From assembly GCA_030549175.1 (NCBI GenBank), contig JAUKUA010000002.1, positions 2,418,001 through 2,482,000 of the forward strand: a stretch of DNA of 64,000 bases, in the 5' to 3' direction. Below, piece by piece: positions 11,267-24,045 of the stretch; position 1 is the first letter of the stretch, and every line of letters starts with the position of its first letter. Source of the DNA: Lasiosphaeris hirsuta. Taxonomy: Eukaryota > Ascomycota > Sordariomycetes > Sordariales > Lasiosphaeriaceae. The notes under the pieces are model-generated. The model was not told the DNA's origin, searched no databases, and saw nothing but the letters and a program-made list of their open reading frames with translations. The position numbers and the translations under genes were made by a program.

Positions 11267-14203
11267 GGGGTATGTCGAACTTTACGTTGAGATGTATGCC
11301 AGAGAGTAGTCTTGGTTGTCTATGAATTTGAGAACAATTCGATAGGGTAGGCACGAAAGACGCAGAGCAGGGTGACTCAATGGTTGATTTGGATCCCAAC
11401 AGGCCCAAAAGTTTGGCTGGAGGTGGGGTGCGGGGTTCTGAGGCTAGCAGGGCTACCGAATGAATGCACAGCGCGTGGCTGATAGCCTCAATGCCCTTGC
11501 AGCCCTTTGGCACTAGTCTTTTTGGGAAACGGTCAGACGCTGACCAACTAGCAACTCACAGTGTTCAAGGTGCTGAATCCAACAAAGACTGAAAACAGAC
11601 AGAAAAGTAAAAAAGATTGAATGTTTGAACCCATTTTCCAGCCATATGCCTTTTGGTATATGGTGTGTGAATTGAGAGGTTGACCGTATAGCTATGCTAT
11701 AATGTGGAAGCGACGACATCTCAACAGTAATCCGCAAGTACATTTAAAATACAAGAAGGTATGAAGTGGGGCTGGTCGCCCATGTCATTTGAAACCAGCA
11801 ACCTCCTGGGCAAGGTCTCAATTCGTAAGCCTGCTTCATCAGTCGCATCGCGTGCAGCTGTGGTATTTTAGGCCCTCTTATACAACACTGGGGCAGAGTA
11901 TAGAAACGGTGGACAGGTAGGGATTCTGCAGTCTGCGACTTGCGGTTTGCGGGGTGGGAACCCGTTGGCTCGAGCTGGGGGTGCTTGGGGGTTGCAGCTG
12001 GTGTGGACGGATCGGCCAATGCTATGCAGCCAGCCGTCGAAAACCGAGCAGCCAAGACGGTCTGGGCCAGGATCAGTCGTGCGCGGCGCATCCAATGGAC
12101 CCGGCCAGAACGTCTCAAGAACATATCCTCAGCTGTTCTTTCCGACTTCCTTGTCGAATCTGTTTACGCGCGGAAACACCCCAGTTCCCTGCTTCAATTT
12201 GCACATTAGATTCTGAGACACCGTTTCCTTTCTAGCTCCCAATCATCTCCCAATTATAGCACAGCGAAAGCAGCTTCAGCCGGCGGGAAGGAAGCCCGTC
12301 GAGCTCCGTAGGGTATTGTGACACTATAGGCCTAGGCACTGCTGGGTGGGCATCCTCTGTGCTGTCTAGCGCATCCGTACCCAGCGCCGCGGTCAGCAGT
12401 TCGATGCTCCTCGGTGGCCCTCTAGCAAACTACCGTGGCGGTCTAGAGCCCTGCGAGCTCTTCTCGTGTCACCTCATGGTGCGAGATGCCGTGGAGTGGA
12501 AGGGTTAGCCGAGTGTGCTTCGATAGTCTGCCGGACCAGGAAATATGAAGCAAAACAATGGCAAAATGGAAAGCAGGGAACTTTTGACTTCTTTCGGTGG
12601 TGAGCCCTTTGGCCCCTTCAGATGTGGTGAAACACTAGACCCACGAGTGGTGGCTTGTTGGCGTTTTTGCTCTTTCATCAGGGCGCAAACGCCCGCGTCC
12701 AACGTCCACCTTCAAACGGGTCGATTCCGTGCGCCGTGGCTGGCTGTCTGTTGAGTTTGCCGTTGTCCGATGTGCCGTCCGACGCGGTGTTTGGCGCAAA
12801 TGTCCATGTCTGGCCGATGTCGCCTTCGGCTCAACTCGCCAACCCGAGCGTGGAAGCGAGCTGACCAGATGGTTTCCGCGAGGCAGGCCCTAGATAATAG
12901 CAGGCGCCGTATACGCCCGAGGATGGCAGCAGAGGATGGCAGCAGAAAACTCCTGAGAAACTCTTTAGCACCCCGGACGAGGATCGAGCAGGGGGAGGAA
13001 ACGGGCGGACGGGGAAATGGGAGGGACCATGTCACCGTGCTTGCAGCCATCCAACGTCTAACGGGGTTGCAGCAAGTCATTTGGCCCGAAGTGTGTGGTC
13101 CAGAACCCTACGGCCGGTCCCCCAGCACGCTTCCAGACTCCATCCTACTGGGGGAAAGGGGGCTTATGCTGCGGCCGGTTGCATTTGTTGCGGTTCCCCA
13201 GGCATCAAACGGCAGACTCTTCCCGGAGCTTTGGGGGGTGGGAAGAGAAGAAGGAAGACGCCGCATGGTACCCTGCCTCGATAGAAAAGGCCCCGTCTCC
13301 CCCGCTGCCCATCTTGCCATCCACCTGCCGTTTCTTCGAGAAAAGCGCCTGGGCACCAGCGGCATGTCGCCAACCCAACCTACCCCGACCACACCTACCC
13401 ACTGACCTGCCTTAGTGAGGGACCACTTGGCAGACAGTGACGAGCAGCAGCAGCAAGGCGCACAGAGCTGTGTGCAGGTACCGCCTAGCGATTTAGGTGG
13501 GAGGGGAAGCCTGGGGACAAGACGGACAGCCAGTCTGTATGTGTTGGTGTTCGAGAAGGGAAACGAGCAACCGGACGCCAATCGCCAGTCAATAAAATCT
13601 CGATGGTACTCCCTCATCCTCCCTACCCAACCTTCGCGCCTACTGCCATTTCGTGGTCCCCCCATCGTCATACTTTTGTCGACCCCCTCTCCCTCTTCGT
13701 CTCTCACATTGTTGTCATTCTCAAGGCCGGATTGCTTGGTGTCGTCCCTCGAAAACCCGCCACGACTCATCTTACTTGGATCAGCACCTGCAAGACAGCC
13801 ATTCCGTGTTACACTTCAGAGCCTTGTCACGATACACGGAGCCAAGATGGAGTCAAACAGGCCTAGTAGCCGCCTTGTGTCATTCCCTCATATCTGCCTG
13901 TGTTTCCATCTCAACCAGATCCCATACCACCCTACCTCCAAATCCGAAAAGAAAAGAGAAAACACAGGGTAATAGTTTGTCATCACACATGCCGCCGCGG
14001 CATACTGACGCCCGCTGATTTCACACAAAAGTTAGATACATACAGAAGGGGCGGCAAGTACAACATTTCCTATTCCTGATGCTAGTCCAACCCAACTAAC
14101 CAGCGCCGAAATCTGATTAAACAATTACGCCGCCTCGAGTTCACAACATATCCGAGTCGCCTCTGCCGATAAAATTGTCTTCGCCATGTAGATGCATCAG
14201 TCG
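11267..14203. other. 2.9-kb intergenic region upstream of eIF2B epsilon
   Basis: This should hold the eIF2B epsilon promoter (right to left) and the skn7 3' flank. Long overlapping open frames at 12.7-14.0 kb (up to 220 codons, both strands) have no recognisable domain and look like chance frames in GC-rich DNA. A 2 x 13-bp tandem repeat lies at 12919-12944. No RNA gene is recognised. Confidence 0.5.
12919..12944. repeat. Tandem duplication of a 13-mer
   Basis: The unit GAGGATGGCAGCA occurs twice head to tail. No function is evident. Confidence 0.8.
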
Positions 14204-16496
14204 TTATTGCACATATTGTCCCTGTGACGGGCCATATAGCCGCTGCCGCTTCTCAGGCCGATCGTCACCGAGTCCCACCCCGTCGGGCATTCGACCAAGT
14301 GTCGGCGTACCGACCTGTGGCACCACTTGGTTCGCATAGGGTGGGCGCTGCGTCCCTCCTGGCGTCAAAACTATACCTCCGGGTCCGCTGCCGATTTGGG
14401 CGCTCATATACCCGCTGCTGTCGATAGTGGGTGAAGTATGGGGCATCTGGCTGGGGGAATGCCAGGAAGAGGTCGTTGCTGGCGACTGGATCGGCGTCTG
14501 CTCGAATTTTACTTGTCCGCCTCCTGCCAGCGCCGCCATGGCCACACCCGCTGGTCCGGGTCCGCCGTAGCCTCCAGCCGAATGGGGGGGGCCGGGCCCC
14601 GGTGCTCCAGCCGTCTGGTTCGTATCATCCGCCCCAAGGCCTATCGGTTGCGGGTCCTTGAGCATATACGAGAGATGCTTCTTCAAAATCCGGACCATAC
14701 CATCTCTAGTAAAGGGTTTCGCCAAGACGTCATTCATTCCTAAAGTGGGTCAGAGCGTGGTCACACTATCATGTGCATGCTTGCTTACCGTATTGGAAGT
14801 ATGTTTGGATATCTTCCTGCCGGATGTTCGAGGTCATGGCGATGATGGGAATGCGCGGTGCCACCATGCGGATCATAGCCGTTGCCGATACACCGTCCAA
14901 ATGCGGCATGATGATATCCATAAAGATCAGATCGAACCTGTCGCTTTCATGATTTATCTTATCAACCGCTTCCAAACCGTTACGCTAATCAACTGTTAGT
15001 GACTCAACATTAGGGGTGAGTCTAGTACGGAAACAGCACTCACAGCAGTCTCAACGCTGCAGTCCACGTTGGACAAAAATTTGGACCCAATCCTGGCACA
15101 TGTTTTGTCGTCCTCCACGAGAAGAATCCTCGGCTTTTTGGAGCCCCACAGCGAAACGAACTGCTCCTTTGCAGGAGGGGACGATTGTGAAGGGGCTTCG
15201 GTCATGATATTTGGATTGCTTAGCGGACGGCTGTATGGTATATTGTGGATGTGGTCGGAGTGGAAGGGATCTATGCCCGTTGTCTGTCCAACCGGATAGA
15301 CCATGTGCCTAGGATCATTGATAGGGTCATGTACGAGGGGCATCGGAGGAGGGGCACCGGGCTGAGTGAACATGACGGACGAGGTTGCCGAATCTGACGG
15401 TGACCCATTTTGATGGTATGCCACGGATAATCTCTCGAGGTCCCTGTCAGCTTGAGAGTCTGGAGAGACACCGTTCAGTATTTCCCGCGCCCTTCGCAAC
15501 TCGGGCGCCGGCTCGTCAGCCCCGTCTGGTAAGAGACCCATTGTGCTCGGATGAAACGCTTGGCCGGAATGACTGGAGTGGCTGGAGTGGTTGGAGTGGC
15601 GGCTATTACGCCTCCTGTCCTCGATGTTGTTCAAATGGGTGATCAGCTCGTTGGACACTTGACTCTGTGCCCTGACCATTTTCTGCAAGCTAACCACTTC
15701 ATTAACAAGCACCTTGTTAGTTTGCGCAAGCTCGAAGTACTGCTCCTGCAGAGCCTGTATTTGATGCTGTGTCGCCGCGAGCGACTCGCTCAGTACGACA
15801 ATTTGCTGGGTCGCTGGGAACGCGTCCTCGGCCTGTGTTGGCTTGCGAGGAGCCGGTGCTTTTCTTCGAATATTATCCAGGTTATCTTTCCTGTCGGCTC
15901 GAAATTCGGGGTGTCGGAATTCCCAAGCCTACCAAGGGGGGGAAGGGGGGGCCGTCAACGTCGAACTCTGTTTTCCGCGAGCTTATGGGGACCACCTACG
16001 TCACGTCCATACGGTGTATCACCGCTTTCCTCATTGTGCCTCACTTTGTGGAAGTCGTATTTGTTTAACTGTCGGACAAAGCTCGCAAAGTTGCTGTGCT
16101 TGAAATGCTTCGGAAGTATAGTCTTTGTAAACTTTTCGTTCTGCTCGACCCGGGACGTTAGAAAGCGTGCTTTGGAGCCCATCGGCCAATTGAGAGTCCA
16201 GGTTGCATACCTCCAAGACAACGAAGCTATCGCCGTCGGCGCTCCACCGCACTACCGAGTTGTACGAAGGGTCTTCGAGCATTCTGCGAAACTATCGGTA
16301 AGTATGTATGCATGGTCATCGGACGGCACGAGCAGCCACGCTGCATAGGTAGTGCCTACTTGTAAAGTTTGCGCACCTAAGGAACAATTAGTTGCGCCCA
16401 CGCAGAACGCCTCAACGGGGCTGACAGGACGGAGCTCACAAAGTCGCTGGAATTATTCCCAGCCTGCGCCGCGGCCGCATCGAGGTCGGGTGGCAT
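14204..16496 (-). CDS. skn7: Skn7/Prr1-type response regulator transcription factor
   Basis: Seven exons are inferred: 16440-16496, 16360-16376 (17-nt micro-exon VRKLYK), 16211-16283, 16000-16140, 15044-15928, 14789-14984 and 14739-14204, giving 634 aa. An HSF-type DNA-binding domain spans about residues 18-125 (SDF-VRKLYK-MLEDPS..., then [20 protein letters not shown]). A coiled coil follows at about 135-200 ([19 protein letters not shown]). Then comes a His/Ser repeat region and a receiver domain from about residue 355 ([13 protein letters not shown]). The phospho-acceptor is Asp414 in [14 protein letters not shown], and the receiver Lys is in VLAKPF. The C-terminus is Gly/Pro/Gln-rich. In fungi Skn7 receives phosphate from the Sln1-Ypd1 phosphorelay and also acts in the oxidative stress response. 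Upstream lies 3.6 kb without another gene. Confidence 0.95.
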
Positions 16497-19400
16497 GATG
16501 GCGATGGTGGGTAAAGGGACAATCTCGACGCGATGCCGGCGTTGAAGGTCCGATAGTACTAGATTTACGAGTCTAGCACCAGGCGAGACTCCAATTCGGT
16601 TCGAACGAGGCGTCCAAGCAAATGTGCAACGTGCTCAACGATCGCGCAGTTCTCATTTCCCCCGAGGGAGCAATGCAGAGTTTCCCTGACCCAAGTCAAC
16701 CTGTTCCCACTTTTTCGCCCCGAGATCACCTGCGACTATCCAATGGATCGAACGCTGGTGAGAAATGATGGATGCTTCGCGACGTAATGTACTACTATAG
16801 CGGCGCAACCAAATATTTGCGCAACGCTCCTGAGTAAAACAATAGCGTTGTGATTATGTGGTGGGTATCAGGTCAAGATCACTAGACTGAGTTCAGCTCC
16901 ATTGCCGTTTCGAGAAGCCGGGCCTTAGAGCGTGGGGCCTAGAATGAGGTGGGTTATTCCGAAGAGGGGGGGCGCGCAGATAGGGACTGTGGGCGCGCCG
17001 CGGCACCTGGGATCGAGGTTGGGGGAGCCAGCAGCAGAAGGCAGAAGAGCAACTGGATTCTGAGCGCAAAGGTCACCAGTGGTCTAGGATGGGGGGAGGG
17101 GCGTAAGGTGGAGGCGGAGGTGGAGGAGGGAAGCCGTGGCGCGGACGGATCGGGATTGAATTTGAGTCGAGCACAAGACGATGAGTGGGGACGTCATCCA
17201 CGTTCGCCAGCGGGAGGACGGAGGCGGAGACACGGAATTGGTGATGACAATTCGGAAGGACGCGCAACTGCGCGAGAGAATGGAAAAAGAGAATGAGGGA
17301 GCTCCGTTCACTTTCCCAGGTCGAGAGTGCAGGTGAGGAGGCGGCTTCCTTGGCTGGCAGGTCCAGCTCCTAGCAAGCCTGGCAATCGAGCTAACAACCT
17401 CACAGCTAGTGTGTTTGTAGCGGTGCAGCGGGTTGGAGACGGCAGGTGGAACGGAAGGAGGGGCGTGCAGGAACAGGTTGGCGGGCAGTGGCAGGCAATA
17501 TGGGGGACGGCTTGTTGAATGGTGAATGGGTGATGGGGTCCCAGTTTGCGATCAGCCATCAGTGATTCCCGTCCCAAGCATCTCCGCGTCTGTCATGCTG
17601 CTCGTCGGCCCGAGCTGGCACTTCTCAGCGCCTGCACTCTAGGCGGCGCCGGGCGCGGGCCCTGCAACCGGAGCCGTCGCCTTAGCCTTCGCACCGTGAT
17701 CAACACATTGCACGCTGCACATTGCGAAAAACGCCAGCTTCTACGCTGCCCTACTAGGGGTGTCAGCTGTGGGGGGTATGTCGTTTTGGGATGAGGCGTC
17801 GATCTCCTGCTGGTGGCGCTGGTAGGTGGTCATTGCTCTGCGCCTTTGCGCGGCGGTTCGAGCAGGGAACAACCCCTGAACGATCTGTGGTGGAATGGGG
17901 CAACGCCCGCATCCCCGAGGTGGACCATGCTTGACGGGTCTTTTCGATGCTGCACTCGCCGTTCAAACTTTCGACGTCCACTAGAGAAAGGCACATATAA
18001 AAAGGTGCTGCACCTCACATATCGGCATTGAACTCTGGCTGGCCTCGAGCATACTTCGCTCCAATATCTCTTATGCTGTGTCCAGCTTCGACAAGAAGGC
18101 CGGTGTACTCCGTACTACTGCGGCAGCCAAGGTACATATCTCAGCGGGGGTCAGGTGCAGATGATGGGATTTCGCAGGTGCGGTCAATCCGAGACCTCCG
18201 GATTCCACGCCGCCGGTAACGAGCCAAGGAACGCAGACCGCAACCTCGCTCAGCTCCTTACTCCCTCCTCTCTTTTTGTTTACGACAACATCGCGGATGC
18301 TTGCAAACGCCCCTCGCTTCAGCAGCCCGACCCTCTCTCTTGCCTCTTACCAATGTGGCGGAACATGCGCGGAGGCGGTTTATTGGGAGGCGACCTCCAA
18401 GCATGGTTCCAGGATGAGCAGCAACGAGAGAAAGAAAATGCTTGCAGCTCTTTTGATTGACCCCCCAGCCCCTCCCTAGCTTGCGACTCCTATCCTAGCC
18501 CACCACACGCCAGCAGCCTCGTGCCGCTGGTTGAGGTCCTGCCAGTCAGCTATTCAATCATCAGCCGAGGAGAACAAACGGACAACGAATGCCAACTGAT
18601 CTAGGTATTGTCCTGTTATTCGGCGGCTCCTAACCACTACCTCACAAGGTCACACATGCACACATCTTCTAAGTGCATCTATTTACCTTCCAGCTGCCTT
18701 CCATTACGGCCTCGAGCCCCATGGCGAAACATTGGTGGAAAGAGGGGACCACTCCCCAGTGGCATGCTGCGAACCAGGAAACCGCAGTCTCAACCGAGTT
18801 GGAGACATACACAGCAGGCAATCCACAATGGTGTGCCGATACCCGGACACGCGCTGTGTCCAAGCCGGAATCTGCAAGCGCTTCACCTGAGTTCGGCAAC
18901 GATCGACAAACGGCACCACACTGACGTCTCGGATACCCCAAAATTGGTGTCGGCACGCGACGACCGAGGGAGCAAGAGCGAGGTAAAAAAAAAAATTAAA
19001 AAAAATCCCTCTTGGCTGCCTTGTGCTGGCTGCACGGCACGTATTCCCGTGAGCGTAAACACCCCTTCATGTTCACATCTTGGGCAATCCTGTCCTCGGA
19101 GAAATCGGACCCCCCATCTCGCGCAGCATCTCCGTTCCCGAACTAAACTGTCACGACTGCGGCCTTGAAATGCGCTTGCCGAGGACCCTTCGCTTTCTGA
19201 AGAATTCAAGGCGTTCCGGGACGAGCGAGGCCGAAGGGCTTCGGTCCTCCCCCAACTTCCCCCTTCGGCTCGGGACCCTAGTTCAGCATCAAGCTGTCGC
19301 CTGATTCACCTTCTCAGCTGGAGCACACGCACCCTCTATGTATTCACAACGTGAGTGCGGAGGCGGTACCCTCTGCGGAAGAAGGGGCAAAAATCACCGA

Positions 19401-20087
19401 ACCACAAAATGCCCGTGGAAAGATGCAATGCAAGGTTTCGGCAATGCAACTTGATGGGTGTTGAGAAACTACTGAATAAAACTTTTGACACCCAGTCATC
19501 TCCCATGCATGCCCAGTGATGCCCTTGCTGGGTGGAAATAAAAACAAAAGATAAGAAAGCCATTCCACCATTCAAAATCTCGATGTTCCAATGGAAGAAC
19601 TGGCTGGGGGATCGACTCCTGCGCCAAGACCAGCCTCAGCAATCCCTGACTGATGAGGTAAGCCGCGATCGAGATCTCGATGGCCTGATGCCGACAGGTG
19701 CTAGCCATCGCGGGTCGGAATAACCTCAATTCCCTGTTACCACAGGTGATTAGTGTAACTTGCGACACCCAACCCCTATCGCCCCCTAAAGGATGAATAG
19801 GGGTAATGGTTGTGGGACCTATGAAATAACCAGGAACCATAGTGGTAGGAGGAAAAAAGAACACACATCAATGCCTCGCCTATCTACAATGTGTATGGCT
19901 TGATAACCAAACATGTTTGCCCACCCAAACGCCGTGCTATGGTAGTACCTTCCCGTTAATCTAGTTACACCAGAACCAATGACCCAATTCTTCGTTGTCG
20001 CAATGTAATCCCCAGCCATCCATACCCATCATCTATCTACTTGCCACCTCCAACACCCCTCCGCTATATCGCCTAGGCCTTCTCATC
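16497..20087. other. 3.6-kb intergenic region upstream of skn7
   Basis: This is bounded by the skn7 start and the POM152 stop. It contains a purine/G-rich stretch at about 16960-17480 and an A-run near 18984-19007. Open frames of 60-186 codons are scattered on both strands with no domain. It probably carries a long skn7 promoter or 5' UTR. No gene is supported. Confidence 0.5.
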
Positions 20088-23000
20088 TCATTGGTACTTA
20101 ATGGCCTTCTGCGTCTTCTTATTTTTCTCATCCACCTGCTGCGTCGAGAAAGCGCAATACAAGTCCTTGATGGCCACGACCTCATACGTGCCCTCCTGGC
20201 TCGCCCTAACCACCTTGCTGTGCTCAGTACTTACGTCATGCCGGGTCTCGAGCACCTGACTCTTCTGGCCCTTCCGCGCGTTGGTGCTGCGAGTGTAGGT
20301 AAACTCGAAAGGCGGTGTGCCCCAGAATTCGAACAAGATCTCAACCTCCCCGCCCTCATGGATGTCAACGCGGACGTTTCTACCCTTGCTGATCTTTACG
20401 GCCGGCATGGGGTGGATGGTCTTGACGATGTTGACAGGCGCTCGGCACTCGCTGGCCTTGTCTGATACCGTGGTAATAGAAAAGACACCGGGCGATTCAG
20501 CGATTCTTCGAAAATTGGTAGTCGGTGACTTGGCCTTGCGCTCTGTGCCATCGAATTTATACCAAACCTCGAACGGTGGTGTGCCGGACAAGGTATAAGA
20601 GAGACGCTCGCCCACGCAGTAATCGGTGCGGGTCTCCAAAGGATATATGGTTGGGGCCTCATAGAGCTGTACCTGTACGGAAGGGCTGCCAATATCTGTG
20701 ACCGAATGACAGCCACTTCCATCCTTGACGTCGCGAATGCGGATATTCTGGGTACCCAGCCGCAGCTGCTGCCTCGGTATCTGGAGTTCAAAGGAGTTCG
20801 AGTTGATGGAGGGGGTGCGATAAATCTCTGGAACGGCAGCACTGTGGTGCTTGATCTCAATCTCCAGAGAAAAGGGCGGCACACCCGTAAGAGTAACCGG
20901 GATCCCCTCTCCATCGCTTTGGTCCGACTTGCAAAATTTGAAGGTTTGACCGGGCTTTACAAAGGACGCCGCCGGCTTGCGGTTTACTCTCTGTATGACC
21001 GTGACAGGCTGGAAGTTCCCGTCACTGTTGTACAGATTATCGGCCAACGACGAGAATGTGTATGTGTACGTTCCGGCCTTGGTTGTGTCTGCGTGTATCG
21101 ATGCCTTCCCGAGGACTGCATCGAATTGCTTACGGTTGATCGATTTTCCTGAGCCCTGAAGCGGCTTGTGGCTGACCGCATAGTCCACGTGGTAGGGCGG
21201 CGTTCCTGATCAATATTAGCTAATCGTAACGCTATCCAGCATGCAGTGGTAGGTTATCTTACCTTTGAAATCCAGTTCAAATCCTGAAACATCACCTTCA
21301 CAAACAGGATCCACAGCAAGTTGGCCATCTGCCTGGTTGATGCCGTGGGAAAGCGCGACGGATAGCTCGGGGCGGGGGTGCCAGTCAACCTCGAAAACCG
21401 ATGCTTTGGAGTCTACTTGACCGTGGCATTGGTTGTCCCAGATGTCTGTGATAGCAAACAGGCCACGGCCTCTGACCTCGAGGAAGTCATTGTCATTTTG
21501 TACCATCCTCTCGACGGTCTTTGGTGTGCTGTCGTTGAGGTTGGTGTAAGAAACTCTCCACGGCCCCTCCCCAGTAAGGCGGATCGGGAGTTTCAGCACC
21601 GAGCCCTCGACAGCCATTGCCCTACGCTTGTGCTCGATTTGGCCGAATGCAGCCCTCGGGCTCTGGCGCCTTACGGATATCTTCAACTCATCCTGCAAGA
21701 AATTGCGGCACCCTCTCTTGTCCTGAACACTTGTCAAAGCTAGCGTGTATTCGCCGCCCTGGGTCAGAGGCGCAGTCTTGATCTGGAACTTATCCTCCTG
21801 GATCGCCGAGACCTTCTGCTGCTTCCTCTTGCCATCGTGGATCATCTCCCATTCCAGAGTGAACGGCGGGTCTCCAAGAAGAATAACATCAATGGTCGCT
21901 TCATCACCAAGACAGGCACTCTTCTTGCTCGTGCTATGCTGGATGAATGCTGCCGCCGCCGGTTTAACGTCCTGCTCCAGGACGTACTCAGATCCAATGA
22001 GCTTTTGGCCTTTGTAGATGTCGTCGCCAATGTGAGTGAAGATATATTTGTGATGTCCCGCAAGTCTTGGGATCAGCTCTAACTGATAACGTAAGCCATG
22101 CACGTTAAGTTTGTCGGACTTCCTTTGGCCGTTAGAAATAACATCGTATCTGACTGTAAACGGTGGGGTTCCTATGAGATCCATGTCCACCCGCAAGCCA
22201 ATCGAATTTCCGGCACATGTATCGGGAATTTCCTCAGACCGCACAGTGAGCTTAGGCTCGAGGGGGTTGAGTAGCAGGCAAGAAGACGGCTCCTGAACCT
22301 CGCCTTCGCAGGATCCAGCAGTCACCGATTTCAAAGTATACAGACCGGGTGCGGAGATCTTTGGCCTGTCATGGGCGTTCTTTGCGCTGTAAGTTCCGGA
22401 TGTAACAACATCTCCATGGTCTCCGCTCTCGGTCAGGGTGTCAATAGGCGAGAACTGCCAGCTCAGGGTATGGGTAGTATCGTCTGGCGTTAGCCCCGTG
22501 ATGTCGAAACGAACAGGGAGTTCCTTGGAGTCGCCTTTGGCAACCTTGAGGGGGTTTCTCAGATCACATCCGTGGAGTCGCACCTGCGGCCGCTCCTTGA
22601 CAAAAAAGTTCTGGACTAGGTGCTTCGGCTTCGGCTTCCCTTCGGGGTCATCCACGGGTGAGGTATACTTGACAATGTTGCCAAATGCGTCATGCACCTC
22701 ATCTACAGAGTATTGCCAATCTCCGCTCATATGCATCGACTCGTTGAGACCGACAGGCACTCGCTGGGACCGAGCCCACGAGATGTCTTCGTCGTGTGCG
22801 CTAACAACAGCAGAGGAACGTACAGAGGACAGGGGAGACGAAAACCCTTCCGGCTGTAGACTCTGGAAATGAAAGCTGCGGTCTCTACCGTTGATGGTGC
22901 GGCTGTAAACAATCTTCAAGGGTGGTGTTCCCTCTACTTGGAGGGACAAATCCGAAAGGTCTCCGATGCAACGGCCAGAAGACGGGGCCGGCCCCACCCA

Positions 23001-24045
23001 AGCGCGAGGGCATGGGACGACGAAGGTCAAGGGATTGTGCCGTTGAACCTCAAGCTTATACTCGTCCAGAACCCTGCCCAGCCGATAGACACCGGGCTTC
23101 TTCGCAGGGTAGTCGAACTGCACAATGGTTTCGGTACCTTCCGGAGACTGGTTTTTTGCCTTGCGCTCAATCTCTCGAAGCTGGTTCCTACTCAACTTGA
23201 TCACCTCTTGCTGGTTTGACTCGAGGTCGGTGCGGATGAGCTCGACTTCAATGGGAACAGTGGCGTTGAAGTACATGGGAACCTGCACCATCTTTCGCTC
23301 GCCGCCGAGACAAAACGGGATTTGCTCGGGATTGAGAACAGCAGACCTGGAGAAAATTAGCATATTGAACGTGAAAGAAATAAGCGCAAGACGTGTACCC
23401 TTCGGGAAGAATATTGATGATCTGGCGGCCCATGATAAGCGATGAGTTGTGCAGAATGTTTGACACCTTAACGCTGTGTTCCGAAATTGCGAGCTCGCGG
23501 TCGTAAAAAACCTTGACGAATCCGAAGATGAATGTCTGTAAAGGCAGCTATTCCAATAATTAGCGATCTTGTAGTTCCTAGCACGAGGCATTCGAGACAC
23601 ATACGCCAACGTTGAACATCAGCATCCAGTCGAAAACGGCATGGGCGAAGAAGGCGACTACGACGAAGGGTTGAGAAAGTTCCAGCCAGGGTATCCTAAG
23701 CTCTGGCAGGCCGAAGAGGAAGACACAGTCGATGGCGATCCATTTCAGGAACAGCCAGAAGGACTCCGAGTTTTCCTCAACGAGCTGTGCCCAGTCATAG
23801 AACTTCCATGCCAGAAGAGCGACATATATACCGAACGCGTAGAACCTCTGGGTCGGTGCATCGAGAATGTTCAGTGGTATCAACGGCACCCCGTTGCCCG
23901 CTGTCGCTGCACCCTGCTGCGGAGCGACAGGCAAGGTGTTGTTGGTGTTGGCCCTTGGGGGCGGATCGTTTTGTTGAGCCATGGCAGGGCCTCGCTTTTT
24001 CAATCCCGCCACAGGAGTCTGTGGAAAGGCGCCGACTCCGCTCAT
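20088..24045 (-). CDS. POM152: Pore membrane nucleoporin Pom152
   Basis: Four exons are inferred: 23605-24045, 23399-23535, 21263-23346 and 20088-21205, giving 1259 aa, the usual size for the family. A disordered N-terminus is followed by hydrophobic segments ([54 protein letters not shown]), which should anchor it in the nuclear envelope. The long lumenal part is a string of Ig/cadherin-like repeats, each marked by a GxPPF/Y-type signature: [68 protein letters not shown] and [10 protein letters not shown]. Pom152 forms the lumenal ring of the nuclear pore complex. The start at 24045 is the first in-frame ATG. The upstream open frame to 24123 lacks one. Confidence 0.95.

Noticed and set aside
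12712..13972. Several overlapping open frames of 120-220 codons on both strands
   Set aside because: They overlap each other in different frames, have skewed Arg/Ser/Pro content and no recognisable domain; typical of chance frames in GC-rich DNA.
16540..16620. tRNA-like segment with GGTTCGAAC and a CTAGA/TCTAG stem
   Set aside because: The anticodon loop would have the wrong size and the T-stem and acceptor stem do not pair.
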